From Diogma glabrata (lineage: Eukaryota > Arthropoda > Insecta > Diptera > Cylindrotomidae), in contig OY856188.1 in assembly GCA_963693315.1 (NCBI GenBank), positions 187,702,930-187,766,929 of the forward strand: a stretch of 64,000 bases of DNA, read 5' to 3'. A program made the translations under genes and the position numbers. Numbering within the stretch: position 1 is the first letter of the stretch; every line of letters starts with the position of its first letter. The notes beneath the pieces are model-generated. The model had not been told where the DNA came from. It saw only the letters and a program-made list of their open reading frames with translations, and made no database searches. Positions 13,640-23,186 of the stretch are shown here, piece by piece.

Positions 13640-16525
13640 TTATTCTGTACATAAATTGTTATCAGAAATATATTTCTTTAATTTTGGTTTAAATATTGAA
13701 ATTCTAGGTTCATTTTTTAGACCATCAGGAAGAGAGTTATATAGTGTAAGACCTCTGTATAAAAGAGAGTTTTGACCGCTTGCCGTGCGAACGAAATCAA
13801 TGTAGTAGTCATTTGCTTGGCGAGTAGGATAATCGTGAATAGAGTTAATTTGACGTAGCAAGAAGTTGTTTTTCAAAAGATTATTTTTTATTTTGAATAT
13901 TAAAATCAAAATGTCGAGGTCTACTAGCTTTTTCACAGGTAAAATATTACTGTTGTAAAGAAGTTTCGTTGAGCAATCAAATTTCAGTTTCTTTATGTTA
14001 CGTATGCATTTATTCACTAGAATATGAAGTTCTTTTATTCTGGTAGTTGCTGCGACTCCCCAAATCGGTAGCAAGTACCGTATATGGCTTAATACATGAG
14101 AGTGAAAAATTATGTATTTTATTTTTTGGGGTAGAATATCTCTCATTTTGCGTAGAATAAAATTACTAGTTCGGATTTTGCTTTTTATCTTATTGATATG
14201 ATGGGACCAATCCAGTTTACTGTCGATGACGAGGCCTAAATACTCTGTTGCATAAACTCTTTTTATTGCTTGACTATTTATAAATAGATTAAATGATAGA
14301 AACTCATCCATGTTTTTATTTTTCACTTCAAATATCAAGTAGTTTGTTTTTTGCTCATTCAGTTTAAGATGACTATTCTTTGCCCAGTCGTTTATTATAT
14401 TTAAGTCTGATTGCATTTTTAATCTTAAATCACTGCATGTTTTCTCTTGATACACTAACGCCATATCGTCCGCAAACATAATAAGCTTACCATTGAGATG
14501 TAATGAGAATAGACTATTAACATATATGTTAAACAGCAGAGGACCGAGAAGTGATCCCTGTGGAACTCCATATTTAATTGTATTAGAGCTGCCTATAATG
14601 GAATTTATTTTTACCGATTGCTGTCTGAGTGCAAGATAGCTTGCAAAAAATTTCAAACTTTTCCCTTGTACACCTATTTCATGCAATCGTTTAATTAAAT
14701 ATTTATGACACACAGAGTCAAAGGCTTTCTGTAGGTCGATGAACAAACAGGCAGAGAAAAATTTTTTATCTAAACCAGATCTAACATCGGAGATCACCTC
14801 TGACACTGCAGATAGAGTACTAGATTTTTCACAAAAACCAAACTGATTTTTGTGAATAATATTTTGTAATATACAATAGGGTTGCAATCGGCGAAATATT
14901 ACGCTTTCGAAACATTTGGAAAACGTGCTCAGCAAGGAAATTGGACGATAGTTTTCCGAAGACTGTTTACTACCAGCTTTATGCAGAGGAATTAAAATAG
15001 CCGTTTTTAAGCAATTAGGAAATTCGCATTTTTCAAGTGCATTGTTAATTAGTTCACTTAATTTTTGGGCCAGAATGTCCTTAAAATGCAGACAGAAATT
15101 TAACGATATGCCATCGTAACCAACGGCAGATCTTTTATTCAAGCTGTGAAAAATTTCAATGATTTCATCTTTGTTCGTCGTACATAACGAAAGAGAATTA
15201 TTAGTTTCATCATCCTGCTGGTCTAGAAAACTTTCAATATTTATAGTACTATCTGGAATAATAGATTGGATGCAATCAACAAAGTACTGATTCAATATGT
15301 CACAATTAGTTTTTACATCTGTAATTAATTCATTGTTGTGTTTCAGTGCTATATTTTTTACATTTTTGTTTTTTTTAAATACGTGCGTATTTAAAATTTT
15401 CCACACATTTCTAAAATCGTTACCTTTTAATTCATTACTAAAGAAATTTATTTCTGATTGTTTTTCTTGCGTTTTTAATTTATTTTTGTAAAATTTAAAT
15501 TTAGTTTTTAGAACATTATTATTAGGATATCTACATTTTAATTTGTAATATTTATCTCGTTTTAATTGTAATGTTTTAATTTCGTTTGTTGTCCAAGGAT
15601 CATTAGTACTAACAGGAATGTTTTTTGTAACTATTTTTGTATGTTGTTTAATAACTGATGAGCAAGCATTAATTAATTCTTCAAAGGATTTAGTTTGAAA
15701 CACATTGGTCTTAAAACTATCAATGTTTATTTTATTAAAGTCTAAATAAGTTTTCGTTTGCATAATATTTGGAAGATCAATTTTGTTTTCTTTAAGAACG
15801 CTAAATATAATCATTTGATGATCACCGATGACACAATCATTAACAGATAGAAAATATTTTGGAGCCACTATATCTGTGATAACATGATCAAGTATAGATT
15901 GCGATTTATTTGTTATACGTGTTGCGAAATTCAAATCATTTTTATTCAAAATAATATAACCGTTAGAATTAATAGTATCATAATACTCTTGTACTCCAAT
16001 TTCATTACTTTTTAATGTATTGAAATTGAAATCACCAATTACATAAAGGTTTTTATTGCTTTGAAGAATCTGATCAAATCTCTCCAAGAAGTCATCAACC
16101 ATCCTTTTGTCCTTATAAGGAGGTCTATAAATTGCCAATATACTACATTCCAAACCTAATAACTTGACAATTAAAAAGTTGTTAACTCCGTAAGAGAGAT
16201 CCATAATCAGATCAGATAAGATAGTATCTACAACATATATCGCAGTACCTCCACCACCTTTATTTTCTCTTGTAGAAAAATATGAGGTATAATTATTAAT
16301 TTTATAAAATTCTGTTTCGTTTCTAAATACAAAAACTTCCGTTAATACTATGACATGGACAACGAAATCAAATGACGAAATTAAGTATTTTAGATCAGAT
16401 AATTTGTCTCTTAGGCTTTGCATATTGACATATATTATATTTAAGTTTGAATTTAAATTACCTTTTGTTTTGTTTTTATAATGTTTTATATCTATACAAT
16501 CAAGAATATTATAATCAGAGTTCAT
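13640..16525 (-). CDS. CR1-group LINE ORF2, endonuclease-reverse transcriptase, 961 aa
   Basis: Makes the target nick and copies the element RNA in place. Starts with ATG at 16525. Endonuclease, about residues 28-240: N34 in YVNMQSLRDK, E63 in LTEVF, D165 and N167 in IGDFNFN, D213/H214 and D235/H236 (GDH in place of the usual SDH). RT, about 440-790: RSAVGYDGIS, IPLHKAGSKQSSENYRPISL, FGFCEKSSTL, motif A FIDLQKAFDS (D597), GVPQGSLLGPLLF, FADD at 684-687 (14465-14476). The C terminus has the CR1-type YPTRQAN and LYNSLPDGLKN motifs. No stop or shift in 961 codons, the usual full length. Its start lies 39 bp after the ORF1 stop. Confidence 0.93.
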   Translation of the reverse strand: MNSDYNILDCIDIKHYKNKTKGNLNSNLNIIYVNMQSLRDKLSDLKYLISSFDFVVHVIVLTEVFVFRNETEFYKINNYTSYFSTRENKGGGGTAIYVVDTILSDLIMDLSYGVNNFLIVKLLGLECSILAIYRPPYKDKRMVDDFLERFDQILQSNKNLYVIGDFNFNTLKSNEIGVQEYYDTINSNGYIILNKNDLNFATRITNKSQSILDHVITDIVAPKYFLSVNDCVIGDHQMIIFSVLKENKIDLPNIMQTKTYLDFNKINIDSFKTNVFQTKSFEELINACSSVIKQHTKIVTKNIPVSTNDPWTTNEIKTLQLKRDKYYKLKCRYPNNNVLKTKFKFYKNKLKTQEKQSEINFFSNELKGNDFRNVWKILNTHVFKKNKNVKNIALKHNNELITDVKTNCDILNQYFVDCIQSIIPDSTINIESFLDQQDDETNNSLSLCTTNKDEIIEIFHSLNKRSAVGYDGISLNFCLHFKDILAQKLSELINNALEKCEFPNCLKTAILIPLHKAGSKQSSENYRPISLLSTFSKCFESVIFRRLQPYCILQNIIHKNQFGFCEKSSTLSAVSEVISDVRSGLDKKFFSACLFIDLQKAFDSVCHKYLIKRLHEIGVQGKSLKFFASYLALRQQSVKINSIIGSSNTIKYGVPQGSLLGPLLFNIYVNSLFSLHLNGKLIMFADDMALVYQEKTCSDLRLKMQSDLNIINDWAKNSHLKLNEQKTNYLIFEVKNKNMDEFLSFNLFINSQAIKRVYATEYLGLVIDSKLDWSHHINKIKSKIRTSNFILRKMRDILPQKIKYIIFHSHVLSHIRYLLPIWGVAATTRIKELHILVNKCIRNIKKLKFDCSTKLLYNSNILPVKKLVDLDILILIFKIKNNLLKNNFLLRQINSIHDYPTRQANDYYIDFVRTASGQNSLLYRGLTLYNSLPDGLKNEPRISIFKPKLKKYISDNNLCTE

Positions 16526-16564
16526 TCAAAAGGAAAGAACTGGTTTAGTATTTTATGATATTAA

Positions 16565-17512
16565 TTAAATGTTATTGAATGAAGATTTAATGATACTGTC
16601 CACCTTTGTTTTTGCATTGACGATTATGATGTTGGATTTATCATCTTTTTTTATAAGGACTTTGTTAGTAAAATTACAAAACCATACATACTTGTAACCA
16701 TGTTGTTTAATTTTTTTTGTATAGATTAACAACTCCAGATTTGCTGGTGTAAGAAATGATGAAAGAAAAATCTTTTTCTCTTGATCCGTGTGATTAACAA
16801 TTTGATAAGTAAAAAGCGGTCCATGTTGCTTTTTGGCACGCATTACATGTTGTTTGATGTTTGGTGAGGTAAACTTTACCAAAACTGCTGTTTCTGATGT
16901 GTTATGCTGATCTTTTTTTACTATCCGACGGGCATCAATTATGTCTTCTTTAGATATAGTTACGTTTATTGCACTTAGCACATCGAGAGAAACTTTGATT
17001 AAATCAAGATTTGCAATAACTGGTACACCGCCTATCAATATGTGATTATCAAGTTTTTCTTGTTTTAACATTTCGATTTCATACTCCAACGTCTGTAATC
17101 TATTTTCAAACTGTGCGTAATTAAACATCCATTTCTTTATCATCTGATTATCTTTTAGAATCTGATCAAGTTTTGCCGAAATATCTGGGTGGTTTGTTCC
17201 ATCAGCCATCGAATTGTTTTCCTCACTAGATATTGATGTAGAACGAGATTGATGTTGTCTACAATTATTAGAGCAAACATAGGTTTCTTTATTGGCGTTA
17301 ATGTTTGAATATTTGATGCGGTTAATGCCGGCACATTCAATGTGATACAATTGTTCGCACGTTATACACTTGACTTTTTTGTCTTTTTTCGTAATAGCTT
17401 CTGCACAAGTTTTGCATAACGTTTCGTTAGGCGTTGTTTCGATTGTGGTTTTCAAGAAACTTTTTGGTGAGTTTCTTAATTGATTACGATTAGGCTTACG
17501 ATTACCACCCAT
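16565..17512 (-). CDS. CR1-group LINE ORF1, PHD-finger protein, 315 aa
   Basis: First ORF of the CR1-group LINE, presumed RNA-binding/RNP protein. An N-terminal PHD-type zinc finger spans residues 33-84 in C4HC3 order: C33, C36, C49, C52, H57, C60, C80, C84. Residues ~108-155 are polar and heptad-like (AKLDQILKDNQMIKK, LQTLEYEIEMLKQEK), likely a coiled coil for multimerisation. Residues ~157-290 (LIGGVPV, DIIDARRIVKKD, VLVKFTSPNIKQHVMRAKK) resemble the RRM/CTD-like C-terminal part of insect LINE ORF1 proteins. It is uninterrupted and starts at an ATG right after the 5' UTR. Family assignment is from architecture. Confidence 0.85.
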   Translation of the reverse strand: MGGNRKPNRNQLRNSPKSFLKTTIETTPNETLCKTCAEAITKKDKKVKCITCEQLYHIECAGINRIKYSNINANKETYVCSNNCRQHQSRSTSISSEENNSMADGTNHPDISAKLDQILKDNQMIKKWMFNYAQFENRLQTLEYEIEMLKQEKLDNHILIGGVPVIANLDLIKVSLDVLSAINVTISKEDIIDARRIVKKDQHNTSETAVLVKFTSPNIKQHVMRAKKQHGPLFTYQIVNHTDQEKKIFLSSFLTPANLELLIYTKKIKQHGYKYVWFCNFTNKVLIKKDDKSNIIIVNAKTKVDSIIKSSFNNI

Positions 17513-17832
17513 GATTTAGTTACGCGATAAGAATAAAGTTAAATATTTTTTATATAGTTACGTGGATTTTATATTGTAATACACTTAACACAAACTTATT
17601 TTTTTCCACTATATAAATATAATTCGTAACAGTATTTAAGCACTCAATTTTTATTTAGACTAATAACAAAATATAGCATTTAATAACTGTTGTTATCACA
17701 AATAAATATTCAATTTTTTTTTTAATTTTAATTTTTTTTTGTATTTAATTTATATTTTTTCACATCGCATCACATCACATTTAATTTATATTTTTTCACA
17801 AATATTCACATCGTATTTCATCCAAAGAGGTG
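17513..17832 (-). promoter_or_regulatory. CR1-group LINE 5' UTR with short direct repeats
   Basis: Non-coding leader that should hold the internal promoter of a full-length LINE. It contains a 22-bp direct repeat about 36 bp apart (near 17743 and 17779, core TTAATTTATATTTTTTCACA) plus CACATCGCATCACATCACAT. No core promoter element is clear to me. Confidence 0.5.
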
Positions 17833-17840
17833 TTTTTCGA

Positions 17841-18240
17841 TTATTTAGCATTTCCATATAAATATTTAAGAGACAGTGACACAATAACATTATATTGCTC
17901 TCTTCTAGTGTTACATCCTGAGAGATCGTCAACTACATCCTGGACAAGCTGTGTAGTTTCACTAAAACTAAACAGATTATTCTTAGTTGGTTGGTTTGAA
18001 ATATTGTAATATTACAACACAACCAATCATAACACTATCTCTAATGTTGCATTACAATAAGTTCTCATTGCCTTCGTTTTGCAGGTTGCACGCGGTTCAT
18101 TTTATCTTTTCTAATTCTTTCTTCCTGCAGTTTAGCTGTGCTTAACTTTTCCACACAACTACTCCATAAACAATGGCTGGCCTCACTTATAGTGAAGTTT
18201 AATTTTAATTTGTGCATTCTTTGTCTTTACTAATCAGTTT
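17841..18240 (-). pseudogene. Jockey-like ORF1 C-terminal remnant
   Basis: Minus-strand frame ending in TAA at 17843-17841 reads NLFSFSETTQLVQDVVDDL, then SLKYLYGNAK-stop. The plus-strand Jockey copy ends ORF1 with DLFTVEQIMRLVNDIISQL and SVKYLYGVK-stop. As in that copy, an ATG (17857-17855) overlaps the ORF1 end, marking the ORF2 start. Upstream to about 18240 only weak gag-like wording remains (VEKLSTAKLQEERIRKDK). It is interrupted right after the ORF2 start by the CR1-group LINE. Confidence 0.75.
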
Positions 18241-18569
18241 CCAATTAAACGAGATTGATGCAACATCGGGTATAAATTGTATTAAATTATCTAGTGTGCA
18301 GTAGCTAGAACAAGGTACTTCTCAATTCTTTATTCTTATCATGTATTTTGTAATTTATTATTATTATTTATTTATTTTATTCTGTATAATTAAATGGAGT
18401 ATTATTATCAACAATGAAAAATCATTTACAAAAGAATTTGTAGATAAATTATTGATGTTAAAGAAAAGATTAGTTGGTTGGTATGTAAATCAAGGATAAG
18501 CAACCGGAGTCGTGCCAGCCAATTATAGTAGTGCCCTCGACGTGATCACAAAGTCTAATATTAAAATTA

Positions 18570-18733
18570 TATTTAAAATTTAAAAAAACAAACAAAGAAA
18601 GATTTACGTCCATCAACACCTCTGAACGTATGTTGTTGTGGGACCTTGGTCTTAAAAGGTTTTTATGTGTTATTGTGACACATATTGTAATTCCTACTAC
18701 ACAACACATTTTATTAAAAAAAAAAAAAAAAAA
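18570..18733 (+). mobile_element. 5'-truncated LINE 3' end with poly(A)
   Basis: Shares its last ~100 bp with the LINE at 27928-28594 (GTTGTTGTGGGACC, GGTCTTAAAAGG, GTGACACATATT, ACACAACACATTTTATT, then A-run). The first part aligns with the last codons of that ORF2. It ends in 18 A (18716-18733). The 5' end is approximate. Confidence 0.8.
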
Positions 18734-19338
18734 TATGGAATTTAGAGCTACACACAATTTACTAAGGTTAGTTATTTTATTTATTAAAAAGTGAGAAACT
18801 GTGACCACCGTTACAAAAAGACGCGTAAAAAGGTGAAAAAAACGGAAAAATAATATAAAAATAACCGTCATAAAATAAAGGATTGACTGATTTTAAAGAT
18901 GCTGAAAAATTCGATGCCTTAATCCAGTTATAATTTTTTTTTATTTAATCAATTGAATAAATATTTAAAAATTAATTTAAATAACTGAAAATTTTGATTT
19001 TTCCAAATAATATTAAATTTATTAATTGTATAAACATTTAATTTGGCTATGTTCTACCGCCCGTATTATACATTTAGTTTACAATATATTTTTTTTTCAA
19101 ACAATCGTTCGTTCCATCGATCTCGTTCTACGTATATTTTTGTGGATTTTATATAGAAAAAGTTTTCGCTTTCGAAATTCTTGTATTTTATTTCATTTTT
19201 TAAAAATTTAAATTATTTTTGTGAAGCCCAATTGTTTTTGCGATATAGTTCTTGTGATTTTTTAATTAAAATTTAGTGTTAGTAATAGACTAAAATTTGG
19301 TAAATCGAAATTTCAATTTTTTGAGCGATGAAAGGTGC
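18734..19338. other. AT-rich stretch, nothing recognised
   Basis: No gene, repeat or motif I can support on either strand. Confidence 0.5.
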
Positions 19339-19423
19339 GTTCGATTTGACTGAAACAACTGAAAATACAACAACAATTGCATTTAATTTTTCAGTTGCTT
19401 CAGTTGTTTCAGTCAAATCGAAC
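19339..19423. repeat. Perfect 25-bp hairpin, foldback element
   Basis: GTTCGATTTGACTGAAACAA... at 19339-19363 is the exact reverse complement of 19399-19423, with a 35-bp loop. It sits directly upstream of the gypsy pol remnant. Confidence 0.85.
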
Positions 19424-19840
19424 ACGGCTGAAGTCTCTGCGGTCGGTATTCTACCATCGAGAGGTAAAATTCAAGTAATAGAACAGTTCCCAACACCCAA
19501 TAGCCCTGAATTTCTTACAAGTTCCAAGGAAACAAAAATACAACAACATGAATTCGTTGAAAAGCTTTATATTTTTTTCAATAAACTCCGTTCTCAAGAA
19601 ACGCGAAGTGAAAGTCGACGGAACATTTTCATACTAGCTTCTTTAGAGAATTGCGAATACGACCTTATAAACCTTATAAATTCATACGTAGACTCCAAAA
19701 ACAGTTTATTTTAGATGTCAAAGGGAAAGCAGAAACCATGTTAATCGATCGTATTCGTATAGAACCTGAATTTTGGTCAGCAGATGTGATTAACACTGAT
19801 GCAGAGCGTGAAATAATCAGAAAAAACCCGTACGTTTAAA
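19424..19840 (+). pseudogene. Ty3/gypsy-type pol remnant (RT edge joined to integrase C terminus)
   Basis: Fragment of an LTR-retrotransposon polyprotein. The first part, VGILPSRGKIQVIEQFPTPN, matches the GI-P--K---I--FP-P motif near the RT finger/connection. It is followed by FVEKLYIFFNKLRSQETRSE and RRNIFILASLENCEYD, then in another frame (from about 19651) PYKFIRRLQKQFILDVKGKA and IDRI. The last two match the conserved integrase C-terminal GPYxVI...GK...SIDRLKP region. The RT-to-integrase adjacency implies a large internal deletion, and a frameshift lies near 19650. It has no LTRs in view. It is an inactive fossil. Confidence 0.65.
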
Positions 19841-19935
19841 AACCCGTACGATATAAGATTTTTACTTCACCACAATTTTAAATTTTGTGTAGTAATGCAA
19901 TCTATCGAACTATCTTACATACCCCAAAGTTTGTG

Positions 19936-20095
19936 TTTTCTTTTGTTTTGGACCATCCTCTATCTAAATAGCCAATAAAAATTTTGGTATGTATATGTTC
20001 TTGCATAGGATCTTGATGAAACTTTGTAAAATTATCCAGGTTTACTTGAAAATGGAAGAACTGGATTCATTTCAAAATTAATCTACAGGTAAATT
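19936..20095 (+). repeat. Dispersed repeat, copy 1 (pair at 26364-26530)
   Basis: GTTTTGGACCATCCTCTATC, then ATCTTGATGAAACTTTG and GAAAATGGAAGAACTGGATT run in the same order as in 26364-26530. No coding potential. Confidence 0.65.
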
Positions 20096-21385
20096 AAGGG
20101 AGGAGGGGGTTTACAGGTAAAAATTTTCACATTTTTTTAAATAAGTCCAAACTTAAGCAGTCGATAATTTTTTGAATCGTTTTAAATATTGTGTGACGCT
20201 TTAAAACCGCAAATCACAGTAACAAAGTGACACTTTAATATATAGGCGAATAAAAAGTATATTTTCGCTGAAACACTGAATCTAGCGTAAGTTGATGGGA
20301 GGATAGTATTATAGTATTGTATTACGGTCAATAAATGGAAAATTAGGTCAAAAACAGCTAGAAGGATTTTTATTAGAAGTCTTCTCTATATAATACCAAC
20401 ATTTTCACAAACATCGTTATCATGTTCGTGGTTAACATCAAAATATCTTTGTATAAAAAAGCTAAAATTAAGTTATTTCACATTATCGAACACTCCTAAC
20501 CGAAAACTCAAAATCTAACACTATTGAGTACAAAAATAAATGTTTGTCGTAAACAATGTGTAGAACTTAAGAAAATTAGGTTTTTATATGATTTTCGATC
20601 CATTTGATCCATTATTGTCTTGATATGATTTTCGATTGTATAAACAAAAGATGAAAAATAAACAACAAAACGAACAACTCCTACATAAAATAAATACAAA
20701 TATCAAGTTTCAGTATAATAAATCTTTAAATCAAAGAAAACCATTAAATTGTTCTATTATTATTATTATTGGTATAAATGTCTTCATTGTTATGGAAAAT
20801 CGAAACATAGGGTGGTAGAACATAAGCAATATGGGAATAACCTCGATTGGTTTCTAATGTTTATGATTGAAATGTCAGCTAATATCGCCTTTCTGCCAGA
20901 TTTATTTTATTGTTTTATTTATTTAAGTCAAATAACGAAACATATGAACTATGTTTGTATAGAGAGCAAACTTCCTTGAAAAAAAAAAACAGATAAAAGA
21001 AATGATTGCAAAATATCCAAAGAATGGGTTGAATCATTGATCAATAAAAATTAAAATAAATTTAGTTTTCAATCATTGTGGATTTTCTGAATGTTCTTTT
21101 TTCCTAAGATGTCAACGAAAATTAACATATAAATCATAAAAATAATAACATTATCATATTTTTTGATAAACATGAACTTGAGTAATGTAATCTTTCGAAG
21201 AAAAAATAAATATTTGAAACGAAAATCAAATCAAAATATTTATTATGAAGCTTTATTATACAAATCCAAAAAAAAATGGTTTAGAATTTCATATATTTCA
21301 GAATACATATTCTTAAAAGATGTAAGTTGTATTTATACATAACTTAAAAACAATTATATATTGTCAATTACAGCAATATACCAAA
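20096..21385. other. AT-rich stretch, no gene seen
   Basis: Only short chance ORFs. No supported repeat or RNA gene. Confidence 0.5.
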
Positions 21386-21800
21386 TAGGGTTGCCACCTT
21401 TTTAGAACGCCAAATATTGAAAAAACATAAGCTCATGTTTTAAGCAATGGTCTTACAAAAATTCCCACAAAGTTTCAGTTTCCTAGATCAAACCTGTGAA
21501 CGGCGCAGATGGAGTTTGTCTTCCATTTAATTAACATAGGAAAAATAACGTTTTTGTGCAAAAATGAATAAGTGTTATAAATTTTTTGCCAATTTTTGAT
21601 AGCAGCAAAGTGTAAAGAATTAAGTTTCCTACAAACAGTTTTTCTATTCCCTTTTTTAAAACAGCTATTCGTTTTTACAGGTTTGATCACGCCGCTTACA
21701 GGTTTGATCTAAGGAGCTGAAATTTTGCCTGAATTTTTTGTAGGTCCAATGCTTTAAACATAGGCTTTTGGACCGAACAAAAAAAACAAAGAACACCCTA
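21386..21800. repeat. Foldback MITE, 415 bp
   Basis: Ends TAGGGTTGCCACC and AACACCCTA. Inner arms 21424-21520 and 21670-21790 pair well (for example AGATCAAACCTGTGAACGGCG with CGCCGCTTACAGGTTTGATCT). The centre is an unpaired ~150-bp loop. Non-coding. Confidence 0.7.
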
Positions 21801-22299
21801 ATGTATATATTATGCATATACGACAGCAATGGATATGTTACCATTCATTACCTGCGGTTTTAAAATTATAATTCAGATGACTAAAATTTGAATAATAACT
21901 TTCAGTTCATTTATGAAAAATTATTCTCCTTCGGTTTCATGTTGGATTCAAACCTACATTCATCAAAACCATTGATTCGAATTCATTACTGACATTAACA
22001 GGTGCATTCCATTGAAGAGTAAACTTGGCCAAATTTACTTCTATATGTCCGCAGAATCCTTGATAAACCAAATTTTAAGGTTAATTTAGCTCAAATATTA
22101 AAATTAACATGCGCCGGCCGTTGGTTTTATTGTTGTTGGAGTTGAGTTAATCCTATCATCACTGTTTTCGACTTTGTCATGCCAATGGGTTGACATGTAC
22201 ATAATTATACGAATAAAAATACAATTTTGTTTAATAAAGATGAAATTTTCAAATTGTTCAAAATTCAAATTATGTTTGGCACTAATAAATTTGATAAAT
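21801..22299. other. AT-rich stretch, nothing recognised
   Basis: No supported feature between the foldback and the SINE-like sequence. Confidence 0.45.
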
Positions 22300-22555
22300 T
22301 TTAGTGCCGTAATTTGGAATTCTTGAAAAAAAACATCTTTAAAAATAACTTGGAGGGGTTTTTTGTGAGCAATTAAGCTTAAGTACACATTGGAAATTAC
22401 TTGAATTTTGCAATTCGAAATAATTTTTCATTTTCTTTAAGATTCCTTTAAAAAATTTTTTGTGTTTCGTGCCAGGATTCGCACTCACACTCATCAGAGA
22501 CACATGTTCAAATCCCATGTGTCTTACACAGCTTAGCCACAGCGGCGATGACGAA
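22300..22555 (-). mobile_element. tRNA-derived SINE-like element
   Basis: Minus-strand head has an A-box-like GTGGCTAAGCTGTGTA (near 22545) and a B-box-like GTGCGAATCCTGGCAC (near 22480), about 50-60 nt apart, with a self-complementary ACACATGGG/ACATGTGT segment between them like a long variable arm. This fits a Ser/Leu-type tRNA head with pol III promoter. The AT-rich body downstream has no clear end, so the lower limit is a guess. It cannot be a functional tRNA: stems are broken. Confidence 0.45.
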
Positions 22556-22621
22556 CCATATTTTAATTTTCATGTTCAGATAATTTCTAAATTGAAACTT
22601 CATCATTTTTCATATTTACTT

Positions 22622-23186
22622 ACTAGTCCCTGGGCCGGCGCCGATGTTTTGCGATGATTATCACATATTTTATACTTCATGAGGCGCCTATCCTTGACGA
22701 GTCCAAAAAATTTTGTTTGCCAAATCCTCAAATCGGCCGCTTTTTTGTTTGGCAAGCTCCGAAAAATGTCGTTTGCCCGCGATCTTTTAAATTTGCTACC
22801 ACATTTTTTTTTAACTGTGGGGGTTGGAAATTTGTTTTAGAACACGAGGGTAAGCTTGTCCAACCAAAATGTGTCTGCTATTGTCGAGTCCGACAACTGA
22901 CATTTTGGATGTTTGGGTTGTCGGACTAGACAATAACGGACAAATTTTGGTCGGACAAGGTTGCCCACGTGTTCTAAAACAAATTTCCAACCCCCATAGT
23001 TAAAAAAAAAAATTTACAAGATCCCGAGGAATCGGCGATTTTTCGGATCTCGCGGAACGAAAAAGCGGCCGATTTGAGAAAAATGGTAGAACAAAAGTTT
23101 TCGTACTCGTCAAGGACAGGCGCATCACGAAGTTTAAAATATGTGGTAATCATTACATGAAATCGACGCCGTCCCAGAGACTTTAA
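22622..23186. repeat. Foldback element, 565 bp, near-complete palindrome
   Basis: Left arm 22622-22895 and right arm 22915-23186 are inverted copies with a ~20-bp loop near 22905. Paired blocks include CCTGGGCCGGCGCCGAT / GACGCCGTCCCAG, CCTTGACGAGT / ACTCGTCAAGG, AAATCGGCCGCTTTTT / AAAAAGCGGCCGATTT, and GAACACGAGGGTAAGCTTGT / ACAAGGTTGCCCACGTGTTC. ORFs inside are accidental. A block of the right arm recurs at 34275-34370. Confidence 0.85.

Larger units (their letters stand above)
13192..17832 (-). mobile_element. Full-length CR1-group LINE with two uninterrupted ORFs
   Basis: About 4.64 kb on the minus strand: 5' UTR (17832-17513), ORF1 with PHD finger, 39-bp gap, ORF2 endonuclease/RT, 3' UTR (13639-13212) and a 20-nt poly(A), seen as T 13192-13211. 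The left edge is the T-run; the right edge is placed where ancient Jockey ORF2 homology resumes at 17833-17840. The target site was an A-tract, so any duplication is hidden in the tail. Both ORFs are open with catalytic residues present, so the copy could be active. Its exact clade (CR1, L2, Daphne or Crack) cannot be settled by eye. Confidence 0.85.
5884..18240 (-). mobile_element. Ancient Jockey-clade LINE, split by nested insertions
   Basis: Four minus-strand fragments read in the right order for one Jockey-type element: ORF1 C terminus (18240-17841), endonuclease (13191-12370), endonuclease-RT linker (7448-7150) and RT core (6502-5884). Removing the TA-flanked insertion 7449-12369 brings the end of the endonuclease next to an acidic/aromatic linker that aligns with the same part of the + strand Jockey copy at 9099-11776. 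Removing 13192-17832 brings the ORF2 start codon next to ILYWNS. The fragments carry many stops and shifts, so the element is long dead. The join between the linker and the RT core is less certain, because 6599-7149 is not recognisable. Confidence 0.75.

Noticed and set aside
17854..17870. TTCCATATAAATATTT as a target duplication partner of TTCCAATATAAAATATTT at 13178
   Set aside because: The resemblance is AT-rich chance: the right-hand sequence encodes the KYLYG end of the ancient ORF1, and the insertion point lies closer, at the A-tract 17833-17837.
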